Shown: positions 50,210 through 59,409 of the stretch, one piece after another
Layout of the letters: every line of letters starts with the position of its first letter
Numbering within the stretch: the stretch's first letter is position 1
Assembly: GCF_900130035.1 (NCBI RefSeq)
Contig: NZ_FQXQ01000002.1
Coordinates: 372,001-436,000 of the forward strand
Reading direction: 5' to 3'
Origin: Wenyingzhuangia marina
GTDB taxonomy: Bacteria > Bacteroidota > Bacteroidia > Flavobacteriales > Flavobacteriaceae
Length of the DNA: 64,000 bases
Translations under genes and position numbers: made by a program
Notes under the pieces: model-generated
Databases searched by the model: none
What the model saw: the letters and a program-made list of their open reading frames with translations, nothing else
Told to the model about the DNA's origin: nothing

Positions 50210-50890
50210 ATGAAATATATAATTATCGGTTTAGGAAACTTTGGAGCTTCACTAGCTGAAAAACTGACCGAACAAGGAAATGAAGTGATAGGTATTGATA
50301 CCGACATGTCAAAAGTAGATGCTTTTAAAGAAAGAATTACGCATACCATTTGTATGGATGCTACTGATGAATTTACCGTTTCTGGGTTGCCTTTAAAAGA
50401 TACCGACATTGTGGTTATTGCTATTGGAGAAAACCAAGGAGCCAACGTAATGGCTACCGCCTTGTTTAAAAGTTTAAAAGTAAAAAGGTTGATTAGTAAA
50501 GCTATTGACAAACTTCATAAAAGAGTACTAGAAGCCATTGGAGTAGATGAAATAGTGTTACCTGAAGAAGAATCTGCAGAAAGATGGTCTAAAAAACTAT
50601 GCCTTACAGGTGTGGTAGATTCGTTTGAATTAAATGACCAATACAGTATTGTAGAAATAGATGTTCCTGAAAAATATGATGGAAAAACGGTTATAGAAAT
50701 AAAGATTCGTGAAAAATATAATTTATTAGTTTTAACAACTATTTCTAAAACAGAAGTAAATACACGCTTAGGAAAAACAAAAAATATTCCTAGAGTTCAC
50801 GGAATTTTAAACCCAAATGATGTACTTAGCAAAGAAGACATTTTAGTGGTTTATGGAGCCAATAAAGACATTCAAAGATTTTTAAAATAG
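50210..50890 (+). CDS. trkA: TrkA/KtrA potassium-uptake regulatory subunit
   Basis: Cytoplasmic gating subunit (226 aa) that binds nucleotide and controls the membrane channel. Its RCK N domain has the Rossmann motif GLGNFG near residue 7, and an RCK C (TrkA-C) domain follows from about residue 140. A single RCK pair (short form) with the adjacent 588-aa membrane protein suggests a KtrAB-like complex. Six base pairs separate the two genes. Confidence 0.94.
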   Translation: MKYIIIGLGNFGASLAEKLTEQGNEVIGIDTDMSKVDAFKERITHTICMDATDEFTVSGLPLKDTDIVVIAIGENQGANVMATALFKSLKVKRLISKAIDKLHKRVLEAIGVDEIVLPEEESAERWSKKLCLTGVVDSFELNDQYSIVEIDVPEKYDGKTVIEIKIREKYNLLVLTTISKTEVNTRLGKTKNIPRVHGILNPNDVLSKEDILVVYGANKDIQRFLK

Positions 50891-51045
50891 TAGTTAAGGT
50901 AATATCTGTAATCTTAAAGATTCCAAAACAATGAACTTTCAATTAATCCCAAGGTTTGACACTAAAAGCCTTGAATTTACTACTGTTTCGTTTTTTTTTC
51001 AGATACATTTTACCTGCTCTGCCTTTTTTATTTCAATTCAATTGA

Positions 51046-51372
51046 CTAATGTGAAACAGCTTTTAATCCAACAATTGACATAATCAATGTTGTTAGAAAT
51101 AATAGTCTCAAAAACGTTGTAGGTTCTTTAAAAACAAAAATCCCAACTATTACAGTTCCTACCGCTCCTATTCCTGTCCAAACTGCATAAGCGGTCCCTA
51201 TTGGCAAAAACTGGGTTGCTTTAATTAATAATCCCATACTGAGACTTAATGTTATAAAAAATCCAACATACCATAAGTACATTTCATTTCCAGTTGCCTC
51301 TTTTGCTTTTCCAAGACAGAAAGCAAATGCAACTTCAAAAAGTCCTGCAATAGTTAATAGTATCCAATTCAT
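51046..51372 (-). CDS. SMR-family exporter, Gdx/SugE-like
   Basis: Small multidrug-resistance-type transporter (108 aa, four helices) working as an antiparallel dimer. Glu13 (AGLFEVAF) is the essential proton/substrate residue. The GTAYAVWTGIGAVG block and the final GLKAVSH resemble SugE/Gdx guanidinium exporters more than EmrE. No guanidine riboswitch was recognised in the 189 bp upstream, so the substrate remains uncertain. Confidence 0.88.
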   Translation of the reverse strand: MNWILLTIAGLFEVAFAFCLGKAKEATGNEMYLWYVGFFITLSLSMGLLIKATQFLPIGTAYAVWTGIGAVGTVIVGIFVFKEPTTFLRLLFLTTLIMSIVGLKAVSH

Positions 51373-51561
51373 TATTTCGTTTTTTTAGGTTGCAACTAAC
51401 GACCTTATATATATCATAGCGTGCAAATTAGCGATAATTATTCGTTTTAAACAGAAGCCAGATTTTTAAATTTGACGACTTTCTAAGTATGCCTTAATTT
51501 CGAATAAACAACTGATAATAAACAAACTATATATATTGTTAGCATCTGTCTTTTCCTATTT

Positions 51562-52512
51562 TTAACAATTTACGAATTTGCAATGTTTTGTATTTGTTTC
51601 AATTTGTACCGTTGGATGTTGAATATTGTATTTGTTCAAGCATTCTAAAATATTGGTATAGACTTTATTTTTAGAAGTATTATCGGCACTGTCCAATACG
51701 GCATGTAACGAAGCCACATTGTAACTTCCGTCTAAACTCCAAATATGAAAATCGTGAATGTCGGCAACACCTTCAATATTATTTAGTTCTTTGGTTAAGA
51801 TTTCCATATTCACATGTTCAGGAACCGCTTGTAGCATTATTTTTAGGGTTCCTATTAAATTTTTGGTGGCGTTGTACGAAATAAAAGCAGCAATGGTAAG
51901 CGTAAGTAACCCATCTATCCAATTCCAACCCGTAAAATAAATAACCACTGCACCAATTAAAACAGCAACCCATCCCAATACATCTTCTAAAAGGTGAAGC
52001 ATAATGGCTTTACTGTTGTAATTGTGGGAGTGCCCGTGCGCGTGATGATGGTGGTGTCCTCCGTTTCCATTTTTTATTCTAAGAAATGCAAATCCGTTAA
52101 TGCTTACCCCTAAAACAGCCAACCAAAGCATCCCCACACTATTGACTTCTTTTGGCTCAATGAATGATTTTATTCCACTTTTAATCATAAAGATAGCTCC
52201 AATCAATAGAAATAGCGATAAGCCCAGCGCAGATAGTAATGAAAATCGTTTATAACCATACGAATAACTAGAAGAACGTTTCTTTCCCGATATTTTTTCA
52301 AATAAAACCGCTATTCCTATAGCGACGGCGTCTATAAAGTCGTGAAAAGCATCTGCAATAATCGCTGTGGAATTGGTAAAGATTCCGCCAACAACTTCGA
52401 TAACCGCAAAAATTAAGTTTAGCCAAAAGGCCAATGTAAGTCCATTTTTGGTACCTGAATGCTGATGTGCTTCGTGAGGATGCTCATGATAATGTTGATG
52501 CTTGTGGTTCAT
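51562..52512 (-). CDS. Cation diffusion facilitator (zinc/cobalt/cadmium exporter)
   Basis: Inner-membrane divalent-metal:proton antiporter (316 aa, six helices plus a cytoplasmic C-terminal domain). The N-terminus is His-rich (MNHKHQHYHEHPHEAHQH), and a second His-rich loop (GHHHHHAHGHSH) lies between helices 4 and 5. Transport-site residues appear in ADAFHDFIDAV and HLLEDVLGW. The C-terminal domain contains HDFHIWSLDG. The gene stands among accessory genes and next to a repeat element. Confidence 0.93.
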   Translation of the reverse strand: MNHKHQHYHEHPHEAHQHSGTKNGLTLAFWLNLIFAVIEVVGGIFTNSTAIIADAFHDFIDAVAIGIAVLFEKISGKKRSSSYSYGYKRFSLLSALGLSLFLLIGAIFMIKSGIKSFIEPKEVNSVGMLWLAVLGVSINGFAFLRIKNGNGGHHHHHAHGHSHNYNSKAIMLHLLEDVLGWVAVLIGAVVIYFTGWNWIDGLLTLTIAAFISYNATKNLIGTLKIMLQAVPEHVNMEILTKELNNIEGVADIHDFHIWSLDGSYNVASLHAVLDSADNTSKNKVYTNILECLNKYNIQHPTVQIETNTKHCKFVNC

Positions 52513-52578
52513 ATTAGAATCTGAATTAGTATTAGTTAATCTCTAGTACATTTTAATAGTTGAACTTAAGGAACGTCC

Positions 52579-52692
52579 CATTCGAGTAAAAATCGATTGA
52601 TATTTTTGTGTCGAGAATAGGAGTTGAAGTTAAAATTAAGTTCTCGATACAATTTTGCTTCGTTACACTTCACAAAATCACTCGAACTGACT
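52579..52692. repeat. Dispersed repeat pair, copies B and C in inverted orientation
   Basis: Copy B (52579-52618) runs from ATTCGAGTAAAAATC to TTTGTGTCGAGAAT. Copy C (52641-52692), read on the minus strand, runs from GTCAGTTCGAGTGATTTTG to AATTGTATCGAGAAC and matches copy A at 922-967. Together they form an inverted pair between the CDF gene and the next gene; copy C touches that gene's stop codon. Confidence 0.6.
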
Positions 52693-53116
52693 AATTGTTA
52701 TTTCTCGATAAAGAAACTTTATGGAGTACGCTTTTGGCTAATTCCAAAGCTTCTTCTTGGGTTTGAGCAAACAGCAGTGGATTTCCCCAAAATTTCTCAT
52801 ATACAGAGGCATACAATTTTAATCCTACGCGTTTTACTTTGTTTGGTTCTACCTGTATGGTTGCTTGTATACACTTGAGTTTATTTTTATTTATTTTCCT
52901 CCAAGCGTTTATTTTCCTAGCTTCTTCCCTGGAATGTTTGTGCTTTTCTTCAGGTGCCTCACCCGTGCTAACCATTACAAAGGGGTTTCCACTCTCGAAC
53001 AAGTTGGTAAACGCTGCAATATCTTTATCGTGATTATGGTTTTCATTTTCTTCTTGTTCAAGGCTGTGTTGAAAATCAACAAACACTATAGGAAATTTTG
53101 AATCATCTATAATCAT
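52691..53116 (-). CDS. Hypothetical protein near metal exporter
   Basis: I do not recognise this 141-aa protein. It has no signal peptide or membrane segment, is charged, and has a His-containing stretch (NENHNHDKD around residues 24-32, and EEKHKHSREEARK further on), which may bind metal. The last residues (VSLSRNNN) come from sequence adjoining a dispersed repeat, so the natural C-terminus may have been altered. It is placed between a His-rich CDF exporter and an AraC regulator on the same strand. Confidence 0.6.
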   Translation of the reverse strand: MIIDDSKFPIVFVDFQHSLEQEENENHNHDKDIAAFTNLFESGNPFVMVSTGEAPEEKHKHSREEARKINAWRKINKNKLKCIQATIQVEPNKVKRVGLKLYASVYEKFWGNPLLFAQTQEEALELAKSVLHKVSLSRNNN

Positions 53117-53194
53117 TTCATCTATCTTTAATTTGCTTACAAAGTTAGAATGATTTTAAATAATTGCATTGTACCAATAAACGTATCTGTTGGA

Positions 53195-54052
53195 CTAATC
53201 GTGGTTTTTGCTTTGGAATGCTGATGCGGTTACTCCTGTGATTTTTTTAAATAATCGAGAGAAATAGGCGTAATCCTCATAACCTAATTGTGTTGCAATT
53301 TCTTTAACTGATCTATCGGAGTGATAAAGCATGCGCTTAGCTTCTAACATAACTCGTTGTTGTATGTGATGCGAAACGGAATAACCGGTTGTCATTTTTA
53401 CACATTCATTCAAATAGGCAGTAGAAATATTGAGTTTTTGAGCGTACTCACTCGGTTTTTTTGCTGTACTAAAATTGGTTTCCAAACGCAATTTAAAAGC
53501 CTTGGTAATAAACTCAAAACGTGAAAGGCTTTCTGGTGATTTGGTTTGTGCTAAATACTGTGAAGTAACTAATGCTACTAAGGCATTCCCACTATCTTTG
53601 ATTACCGATTGATATAGTTTTTCGTGTTTCCTTTCTGATAATTTTAGGCACAATAACACCGTTTCAGAAATAATAGAAAATACTTCTTTTGTTAAAGATA
53701 CCGGTCTTGCAGGATTTATATCTTCCAATAATGCAAGATATTCCGGATTCAAAATTTCCGTATTGACTGCCCAAAAGCTGACCGTTGCATGGTTAATAAA
53801 TAGCATACGGTGTACTTGATTGGGGTGAATGTAGATGATTGAGGATGGTTTTATGGTATAGGTATGAAAATCTATTTCAATAGAGGTCGTGCCTTTTTCT
53901 TGTAAAAAAAACAAATGATAATCATCCCTATGCGCTGCTGCTACTGCTTTAAATTCATTTAAATCTTTGAATGCCATTTTTCCAATGACAAAACCGGTGT
54001 TAAACGTATCATCTATAGTTTTTACAGGAATGCTCTTTATTTTTTCACGCAT
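53195..54052 (-). CDS. AraC-family transcription regulator
   Basis: A 285-aa regulator: N-terminal cupin-like sensing domain (about 1-150, with IIYIHPNQVHRM) and C-terminal double helix-turn-helix (about 185-280; SVKEIATQLGYEDYAYFSRLFKKITG is the conserved second HTH). The inducer is unknown. It may control the hypothetical gene 78 bp downstream and perhaps the CDF gene. Confidence 0.92.
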   Translation of the reverse strand: MREKIKSIPVKTIDDTFNTGFVIGKMAFKDLNEFKAVAAAHRDDYHLFFLQEKGTTSIEIDFHTYTIKPSSIIYIHPNQVHRMLFINHATVSFWAVNTEILNPEYLALLEDINPARPVSLTKEVFSIISETVLLCLKLSERKHEKLYQSVIKDSGNALVALVTSQYLAQTKSPESLSRFEFITKAFKLRLETNFSTAKKPSEYAQKLNISTAYLNECVKMTTGYSVSHHIQQRVMLEAKRMLYHSDRSVKEIATQLGYEDYAYFSRLFKKITGVTASAFQSKNHD

Positions 54053-54233
54053 TGTCTTTTTATTCTCCTAGAACGCATTCAAGGTTCTAACACAACAGTT
54101 GTTGCTACTTTTGTTTAATACAATTTAGTGTAATTTATAAAAACTTATGCTGCATTTAAATTAAAAATTTCACTAGGTCTGTTATTCTGTTGGTCTTGTA
54201 TATTTTAGTTTTTTAGCGACGAAATCTTTAGAT

Positions 54234-55118
54234 TTATTTTCGCCAGTTGATTAAAAATACTGCGATTAGTATAACTATAATTCCAACCCACTGAAGTATA
54301 GAAATTTCCTCATTGAGTATTAAATACGCACTAAACACTGAAACTGGTATTTCCAGAGCAGCGACGATACTACCTACACCAGTACCAATTTCAGGAAAGC
54401 CTTTGTTGAATAAAATGGGTGGAAGAATAGTTCCGAACAAACCCAAAAAGGCTCCCCATTTAAAAAAAATTAACCAATTAAATTCATTCAAAATCTCAAC
54501 ATTCCAAAACAAAACAACCACCATAAGTCCTCCATATACCAAGTACTTACTACGGGTAATTATAGGTAGTCCCAAAGACACCTTATTAGAAGCATACATA
54601 GCCCCTGTATAACTTAATGCCGCCAATAATCCAAAACCTATTCCCCAATAACTAAAGGAAATGTCAGTTTCAAAAACCTTGGCAGCTAATATAGTTCCTA
54701 CAATAGCTACAATTGCCCCTATAATTTTGGTTTTAGTCACAAGCTGCTTGGCCACAAAAAATTCTAAAACCACGCCCATCCAGATGGTTTGCATCAATAG
54801 AATTATACCCACAGAAACAGGAACGTATTGTATGGATAGGTAATAAAAGCTACTGGTAAGACCTAAGGTAGTTCCGAAAAGCATTAATTTTAGTTTTGGA
54901 TACTTCGATACATCCCTATTCTTTTTTAAACACTTTGATTTACCGGTAAAGAACACTGACCATATACTAAGCAAAAAAGCTCCAAATAGGTACTGTGAAA
55001 AAGTAAGCCCAGCGGTACCAAAACCATGATTGTTGGCATACTTTACAAAAGTGGCCAACACTCCGTAACTAGATGCTCCTAGTGCTATATAAAATATCCC
55101 TTTTAAATTAGTATTCAT
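54234..55118 (-). CDS. EamA/DMT-family transporter
   Basis: Inner-membrane permease (294 aa, about ten helices in two EamA repeats) of the drug/metabolite transporter superfamily. GASSYGVLATFVKYA opens the first repeat; the second ends with EISILQWVGIIVILIAVFLI. Its start overlaps the end of the upstream esterase gene by 11 bp, indicating an operon of two genes. The transported compound is unknown. Confidence 0.9.
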   Translation of the reverse strand: MNTNLKGIFYIALGASSYGVLATFVKYANNHGFGTAGLTFSQYLFGAFLLSIWSVFFTGKSKCLKKNRDVSKYPKLKLMLFGTTLGLTSSFYYLSIQYVPVSVGIILLMQTIWMGVVLEFFVAKQLVTKTKIIGAIVAIVGTILAAKVFETDISFSYWGIGFGLLAALSYTGAMYASNKVSLGLPIITRSKYLVYGGLMVVVLFWNVEILNEFNWLIFFKWGAFLGLFGTILPPILFNKGFPEIGTGVGSIVAALEIPVSVFSAYLILNEEISILQWVGIIVILIAVFLINWRK

Positions 55119-55905
55119 TGCTTCTAAAAATTTCGTTTAAGAAAAAAAGTTGTGTTTTAGCTGCCATTGACCAATACTTAGCATTGTGTTTTCCTGAACT
55201 CTCTTCATAAATATGTGGAATTCCCAATTGAATTAATTTTTTATGAAGCTTCCTGTTCTCGTCTATAAATGGATCATCAATACCGCAACTTATCAATAGT
55301 TTTTGATTAGAGTTTTTTAACTTTTCGATTTGAGAGAGTGCTGTATAATTTTTCCAATGCTTTTTACTATTCCCCAATATTTTGGGGATTCCGTATTTTT
55401 CTCCATAAGGCACAAAATCAATCGCTCCACATATAACACCGATTGCCGAAAAAATTTGTGGATGCCTTGCACCTAGGTAAAGGGCACCGTGTCCGCCCAT
55501 GCTCCATCCCATAATCGCTTTTTGAGCGTTTTTCGTATCATATTTATGATGGATATATCTAACCAATTCTGAAGTTATAAAACCTTCATATTTCGAATTT
55601 TTAATCGGGCTGTCAAAATACCAGCTATCATAATTTCCATCTGGTAAAACAAATATCATTTCATATTTTACACTAAGTTCCAATAAAGAAGGGATATCCT
55701 TTTTTAGGGTTCTTTGAGGATATCCACTGTAGCCGTGTAGAATATAAACTATTGGTAAATTTTTCTTTTTTGAAGGCGTTACAACAATCGTCTTAATATC
55801 TTTTTCCATTAACGGACTGTAAATTTTTAGCGTATCAACTTGTTGTGAAAAAGCATTTGCACAAAACAAAAGCATTGTGCAAAGGAATAAAATTGAGTTT
55901 CTCAT
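55108..55905 (-). CDS. Secreted esterase, S-formylglutathione-hydrolase/tributyrin-esterase family
   Basis: Alpha/beta-hydrolase of 265 aa with a Sec signal peptide (ending AFSQ, residue 21). The triad is visible: Ser135 in GWSMGGHG, Asp in GIDDPFIDEN, and His in SGKHNAKYW; the oxyanion region is YILHGYSG. Such enzymes remove acyl groups from sugars or short esters. It is co-transcribed with the EamA gene (11-bp overlap). The natural substrate is unknown. Confidence 0.9.
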   Translation of the reverse strand: MRNSILFLCTMLLFCANAFSQQVDTLKIYSPLMEKDIKTIVVTPSKKKNLPIVYILHGYSGYPQRTLKKDIPSLLELSVKYEMIFVLPDGNYDSWYFDSPIKNSKYEGFITSELVRYIHHKYDTKNAQKAIMGWSMGGHGALYLGARHPQIFSAIGVICGAIDFVPYGEKYGIPKILGNSKKHWKNYTALSQIEKLKNSNQKLLISCGIDDPFIDENRKLHKKLIQLGIPHIYEESSGKHNAKYWSMAAKTQLFFLNEIFRSNEY

Positions 55906-55981
55906 TATTTGTCTATTTCAAATTAGAAAACAAAAGTATGTAGCTGCCTTCCTTAAAACATGTACATATGTTGAGACCCCA

Positions 55982-56560
55982 TTATTTTTTGATTGCCTTT
56001 TTAATTCGACTTAATTGAGTTGGTGTAATCCCTAGATAAGATGCAATTTGATGTTGTTTTAAACGACTTTCTATCGTTTCATATTCAGATTGAAATTCTT
56101 CGTAACGTACTTTAGCCGTTTTATATTTAAGGTTTATTTCGAGTGGCTCTTTGGCTACCACCCAATTTTGCTCTAAATAATTAATATAGAAAAATGCAAT
56201 TTCTGGATGTTTTTTCATTAACTGTCTAAAATCCGTATTTTGATATTCCAGTATTTTAGTTTCCTCCAATGCTTGAATTGCGAATAAACTTGGCTTTTTT
56301 CCGATCAATGCGGCTGTAGAAGCGATAAATGAATTTTCTGAGAAGAATTTTTTAATCACGATATCACCATTTTCATAGGTGTGAAAATAAGAAAACAATC
56401 CACTTTTAATGTAGGCATAAGATTTTGGCACTTGCCCCTGTCTTAAAAAGTAATCTCCTTTGTTTAAACTTTGAGGTTTAAGAATTTTTACAAACGCTTG
56501 TATAGATTCAGTTGATAATTGACTATATTTTTCTAGCTCTTCTTTAAACTTTTCTATCAT
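55982..56560 (-). CDS. Crp/Fnr-family regulator
   Basis: A 192-aa cyclic-nucleotide-binding-fold regulator (GDYFLRQGQVPKSYAYIKSGLFSYFHTYENG near the N-terminus) with a C-terminal helix-turn-helix (IASYLGITPTQLSRIKKAI). It lacks the Cys residues of Fnr oxygen sensors, and cyclic-nucleotide binding is not certain. This type is common beside small efflux or esterase genes in Bacteroidota. It lies 76 bp upstream of the esterase gene on the same strand and may regulate it. Confidence 0.9.
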   Translation of the reverse strand: MIEKFKEELEKYSQLSTESIQAFVKILKPQSLNKGDYFLRQGQVPKSYAYIKSGLFSYFHTYENGDIVIKKFFSENSFIASTAALIGKKPSLFAIQALEETKILEYQNTDFRQLMKKHPEIAFFYINYLEQNWVVAKEPLEINLKYKTAKVRYEEFQSEYETIESRLKQHQIASYLGITPTQLSRIKKAIKK

Positions 56561-56719
56561 TTCTTTTATAATGAATGTTAACGGTTTTAGTTAGGCTTTA
56601 TGGGGGAAAAATCGACAAGATTTTAGAACATGTACCAAGCCGAGGCTTTTTGTTGGGTTTTGATTCTTTTGTTTTTACAAAGCCCTACTTCAATAAACCC
56701 GTATAAAGTTTAGCCAGTG

Positions 56720-57466
56720 CTATATGCTACTATTTATTTTTCCTATTCTTAATAATATTGGAAATCTTACTTCTTTATTTTCTCCTTTATTCCAATATTT
56801 TTTTAACTCTAACTCCAATTCCTCAATTGGATTATGGTTATTTTGTTTAATGTAATGTTTTACAGCCGACCAAGTGTTTAGATACCCTATTAAGTGTTCT
56901 AAACTCCATTCATGTCGATTTTCAAATTTTGGTGATTGGATTTCCTCAAAAGGGAATGGAATGGTTTGATAATTTTCATCTATATATTTTCGTTCCTCGT
57001 CCCAATATTTTCCAATTACCTTCTCATAAAAATTTGTAATTATATTATCTATCTGAGATGAGATTTTAATGATTCCATAGCCTAAAACACATAATTTTGC
57101 ATTTTCTTTTGACGTGCGTTTTACTTCTTTATAAAATTGCTCAAAGTCAAACCAATGAATTGCTTGTGCAACAACAATCAAATCGAATATTCCGTTGTCG
57201 AATTTTGTGTTTTCTGCCGATTGAACACTGTATTTTATGTTATCAGCTTTTCGAGCATTGTTTAATTGTTCTTGGCTAATGTCTGTAGCAAAAACGTTCT
57301 TAAAGTTTTTTGCCAATTCATAAGCAACTTGTCCATTACCTGTTCCACAATCCCAAGCATTTTCTTTGTTCGGTACAATTGTATTTAAGTAGTCAAATAA
57401 TTCAGATGGGTATGTAGGTCTAAATTTTGCGTATTTATCAGATTGTGTAGAGAAATTGTCTTTCAT
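56720..57466 (-). CDS. Class I SAM-dependent methyltransferase
   Basis: A 248-aa cytoplasmic methyltransferase. Motif I is AWDCGTGNGQVA (residues 38-49), the post-I acidic residue is in FATDISQEQL, and motif IV is IVVAQAIHWFDF. It resembles the trans-aconitate/TMT1-like group of small-molecule methyltransferases. Substrate unknown. It stands alone between spacers that contain flavobacterial intergenic sequence (for example GCATTCAACGGC at 57507), suggesting an accessory gene. Confidence 0.9.
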   Translation of the reverse strand: MKDNFSTQSDKYAKFRPTYPSELFDYLNTIVPNKENAWDCGTGNGQVAYELAKNFKNVFATDISQEQLNNARKADNIKYSVQSAENTKFDNGIFDLIVVAQAIHWFDFEQFYKEVKRTSKENAKLCVLGYGIIKISSQIDNIITNFYEKVIGKYWDEERKYIDENYQTIPFPFEEIQSPKFENRHEWSLEHLIGYLNTWSAVKHYIKQNNHNPIEELELELKKYWNKGENKEVRFPILLRIGKINSSI

Positions 57467-57586
57467 AAATCATCAATATTTAAAAGAATTGATCGGTTTT
57501 TAAGCTTGCATTCAACGGCTCTTACAAAAGCAGTAGCGGATTTTTAAGAGACTTCTTTTTTAATGGAAAGATAGTCAATTAATAAC

Positions 57587-57620
57587 AAAAGCGGTTCAAG
57601 TTTACACTTGAACCGCTTTT
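57587..57620. terminator. Bidirectional terminator, DoxD-DoxA operon end
   Basis: A perfect 14-bp stem (AAAAGCGGTTCAAG and its complement) with a 6-nt loop, 15 bp past the minus-strand stop codon; T runs lie on both strands. Confidence 0.88.
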
Positions 57621-57634
57621 ACGTTTATACATGA

Positions 57635-58660
57635 TTAGCTTTTGTTATTTTCAATCAAATGTGTCCAGTAAGCCCCACTAATATCTGTAATTTTTAATGT
57701 ATATGTTCCACTAGCTATGTTTAATAAGTCATCACTATTCAAGTTTAATTTTGCTTTTGCTCCCAATGGAACAATTAAACTATGTTCTCCCGATTTAATT
57801 TTAGCAACGTAATAATTATCAATAGTCTCCTTGTTTAATTGAGCTAGGTCTTTTTGAGCGTATTTAACAACTACTTTATTGTTTTTATCAATTAACTCAA
57901 TTGCTATTACCCAAGAACCATAAACATCAACACCTTTTGTTCTAAAAATATCAAATGAAAGTGTAGAATTTTCTATTTTACCATCCGTAATTTCTAATTT
58001 AGGTTTTACAGACTTATTATGAAGCGTGCCCCATACACCACCGTGAAATACTTGATTGGTCATTAAGGTTATTCCAAGAATAAATAAAGCCCCTATTAAT
58101 ACTACTTTTGGAAAAATACTTTCCTTAATAGGAATGATGCCAGAACCAAGCCACGCAAACCATTTCTTTTGGGTTATTGAAAACTTATTCTTAATCAGGT
58201 AGTTGTCTAATGAATATTTTCCACTTCCTGTTAAGAATAAAACAAAACCTGTCGCTATTCCTAAAACTCCTATTTGCCATTCGTCAAGACAAGTTGTACC
58301 AATCCAACCTGAACCTAAAAGAATGCCCATCGCCAAACCAAACACGCCAATACTCATGATTCGAGTAAACAAACCGAACATAATGAATAAGCCTACTACC
58401 CCTTCAACAATTGTGAAAAGAACCATATTTATCCAAAGTATATCGGGATTCTCAACCAAATATTGAATAATTGGTTTTATGCCCAAGGCATTGGGCAAAA
58501 ATGCATTAAATTTTTCTCCAATATACCCAGCTGCTTCCTGGTCAAGTTTATTTTCTAAGGCAATACGTCGCCAAAAGGCCGAAAAGTAAGTCCAACCTAC
58601 TACAAGTCTTAGTGCTAATGCCAATAGGCCTGAATCATTCTTTATATTTATGTCTTTCAT
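57635..58660 (-). CDS. Thiosulfate:quinone oxidoreductase-like DoxD-DoxA fusion
   Basis: Membrane protein (341 aa). The first half has a DoxD/DoxX-type four-helix region (about 10-155, with GSGWIGTTCLDEWQIG); the second half (about 210-341) is an exported DoxA-like domain after an anchor helix. In the archaeon Acidianus the two parts are separate TQO subunits that pass thiosulfate electrons to quinone; here they are fused. It is the last gene of a cluster with a DsrE-like and a small DoxX-like protein, supporting sulfur or thiol redox chemistry. Activity is not proven. Confidence 0.85.
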   Translation of the reverse strand: MKDINIKNDSGLLALALRLVVGWTYFSAFWRRIALENKLDQEAAGYIGEKFNAFLPNALGIKPIIQYLVENPDILWINMVLFTIVEGVVGLFIMFGLFTRIMSIGVFGLAMGILLGSGWIGTTCLDEWQIGVLGIATGFVLFLTGSGKYSLDNYLIKNKFSITQKKWFAWLGSGIIPIKESIFPKVVLIGALFILGITLMTNQVFHGGVWGTLHNKSVKPKLEITDGKIENSTLSFDIFRTKGVDVYGSWVIAIELIDKNNKVVVKYAQKDLAQLNKETIDNYYVAKIKSGEHSLIVPLGAKAKLNLNSDDLLNIASGTYTLKITDISGAYWTHLIENNKS

Positions 58661-58670
58661 TTTTTTATTG

Positions 58671-59087
58671 TTAAATAGTTAAAGTAATAAACCCCTTTTT
58701 TGTAAGTTGAAACCCATCTAGAATTCCATTTTCAGTCACTTCTATGATTTCAGAGATGTCTTTGGGATCTATTCCAAACTTTTTTAACGACAGTCCGCAT
58801 ACAAAGATTTTCAAGTTTTTTTCTTTTGCTTGTTTCGCGAGCCTAAGAAATTCACCGTCTTTTAAAATCCCTTGAACTGTTTTGCCACAAAAAATTAAAT
58901 AGAACTCACCGTAATTATTGCCATCTTGCTTTGCAAGCTCAACTGCCGTTAGCATTACAGGTTTAAGCTGTTGTATGTTTTTTGAAAGCACCAAATAATT
59001 ATTCTTTTCAGGATTAACTGTTTGTGCTTGTGGACTTCCTATTCCGAATAGGATCAATAGTATTGTAATGATTGATATATTTTTCAT
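58671..59087 (-). CDS. DsrE-like exported protein
   Basis: A 138-aa DsrE/DsrF-like fold with a Sec signal peptide (ending PQAQ, residue 22), so it acts in the periplasm, unlike the cytoplasmic DsrEFH sulfur carriers. Two Cys residues (LIFCGKTVQG and IFVCGLSL) are candidates for sulfur binding. It overlaps the preceding gene by 4 bp (ATGA) and is 10 bp before the DoxD-DoxA gene, forming one operon. Confidence 0.85.
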   Translation of the reverse strand: MKNISIITILLILFGIGSPQAQTVNPEKNNYLVLSKNIQQLKPVMLTAVELAKQDGNNYGEFYLIFCGKTVQGILKDGEFLRLAKQAKEKNLKIFVCGLSLKKFGIDPKDISEIIEVTENGILDGFQLTKKGFITLTI

Positions 59088-59305
59088 TGATTTTTAAATT
59101 TTATGATTTTTGAGAGTAAAAAAATAAGACCTACCAGAATAGCAATATTTGAAAGTACAACTGCAATTTCAGCTGTTCCAAATACCATAGCTATAAAACC
59201 AAAATTGGCGGCTTTTATTCTTTTTACCATTTGCTCCAGTTTAAAAAAGTGACTTGTACTTGCCACAATAAAAATTAAACTAAGCATGATTCGAAGTATA
59301 ACCAT
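59084..59305 (-). CDS. Small DoxX-like membrane protein
   Basis: A 73-aa membrane protein with two or three hydrophobic segments (residues 3-18, 34-52 and 54-68), resembling half of a DoxX family member. Its stop overlaps the start of the DsrE-like gene by 4 bp, so the two are translationally coupled. It is shorter than usual DoxX (about 120-150 aa), so it may be a minimal or truncated form. Confidence 0.7.
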   Translation of the reverse strand: MVILRIMLSLIFIVASTSHFFKLEQMVKRIKAANFGFIAMVFGTAEIAVVLSNIAILVGLIFLLSKIIKFKNQ

Positions 59306-59409
59306 AGACGTGTAGCCAACTCCAATATTTTTTCTTATAGTTTTATTACTATAAGCAACTGATTATTAACAGAGTTAAAAAACTGTTTTGTCTTAAAAGA
59401 AAGAATCAA

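Noticed and set aside
51373-51561. Guanidine riboswitch upstream of the Gdx-like SMR gene
   Set aside because: I looked for the conserved hairpin loops and did not see them; the region is AT-rich with flavobacterial spacer sequence instead.
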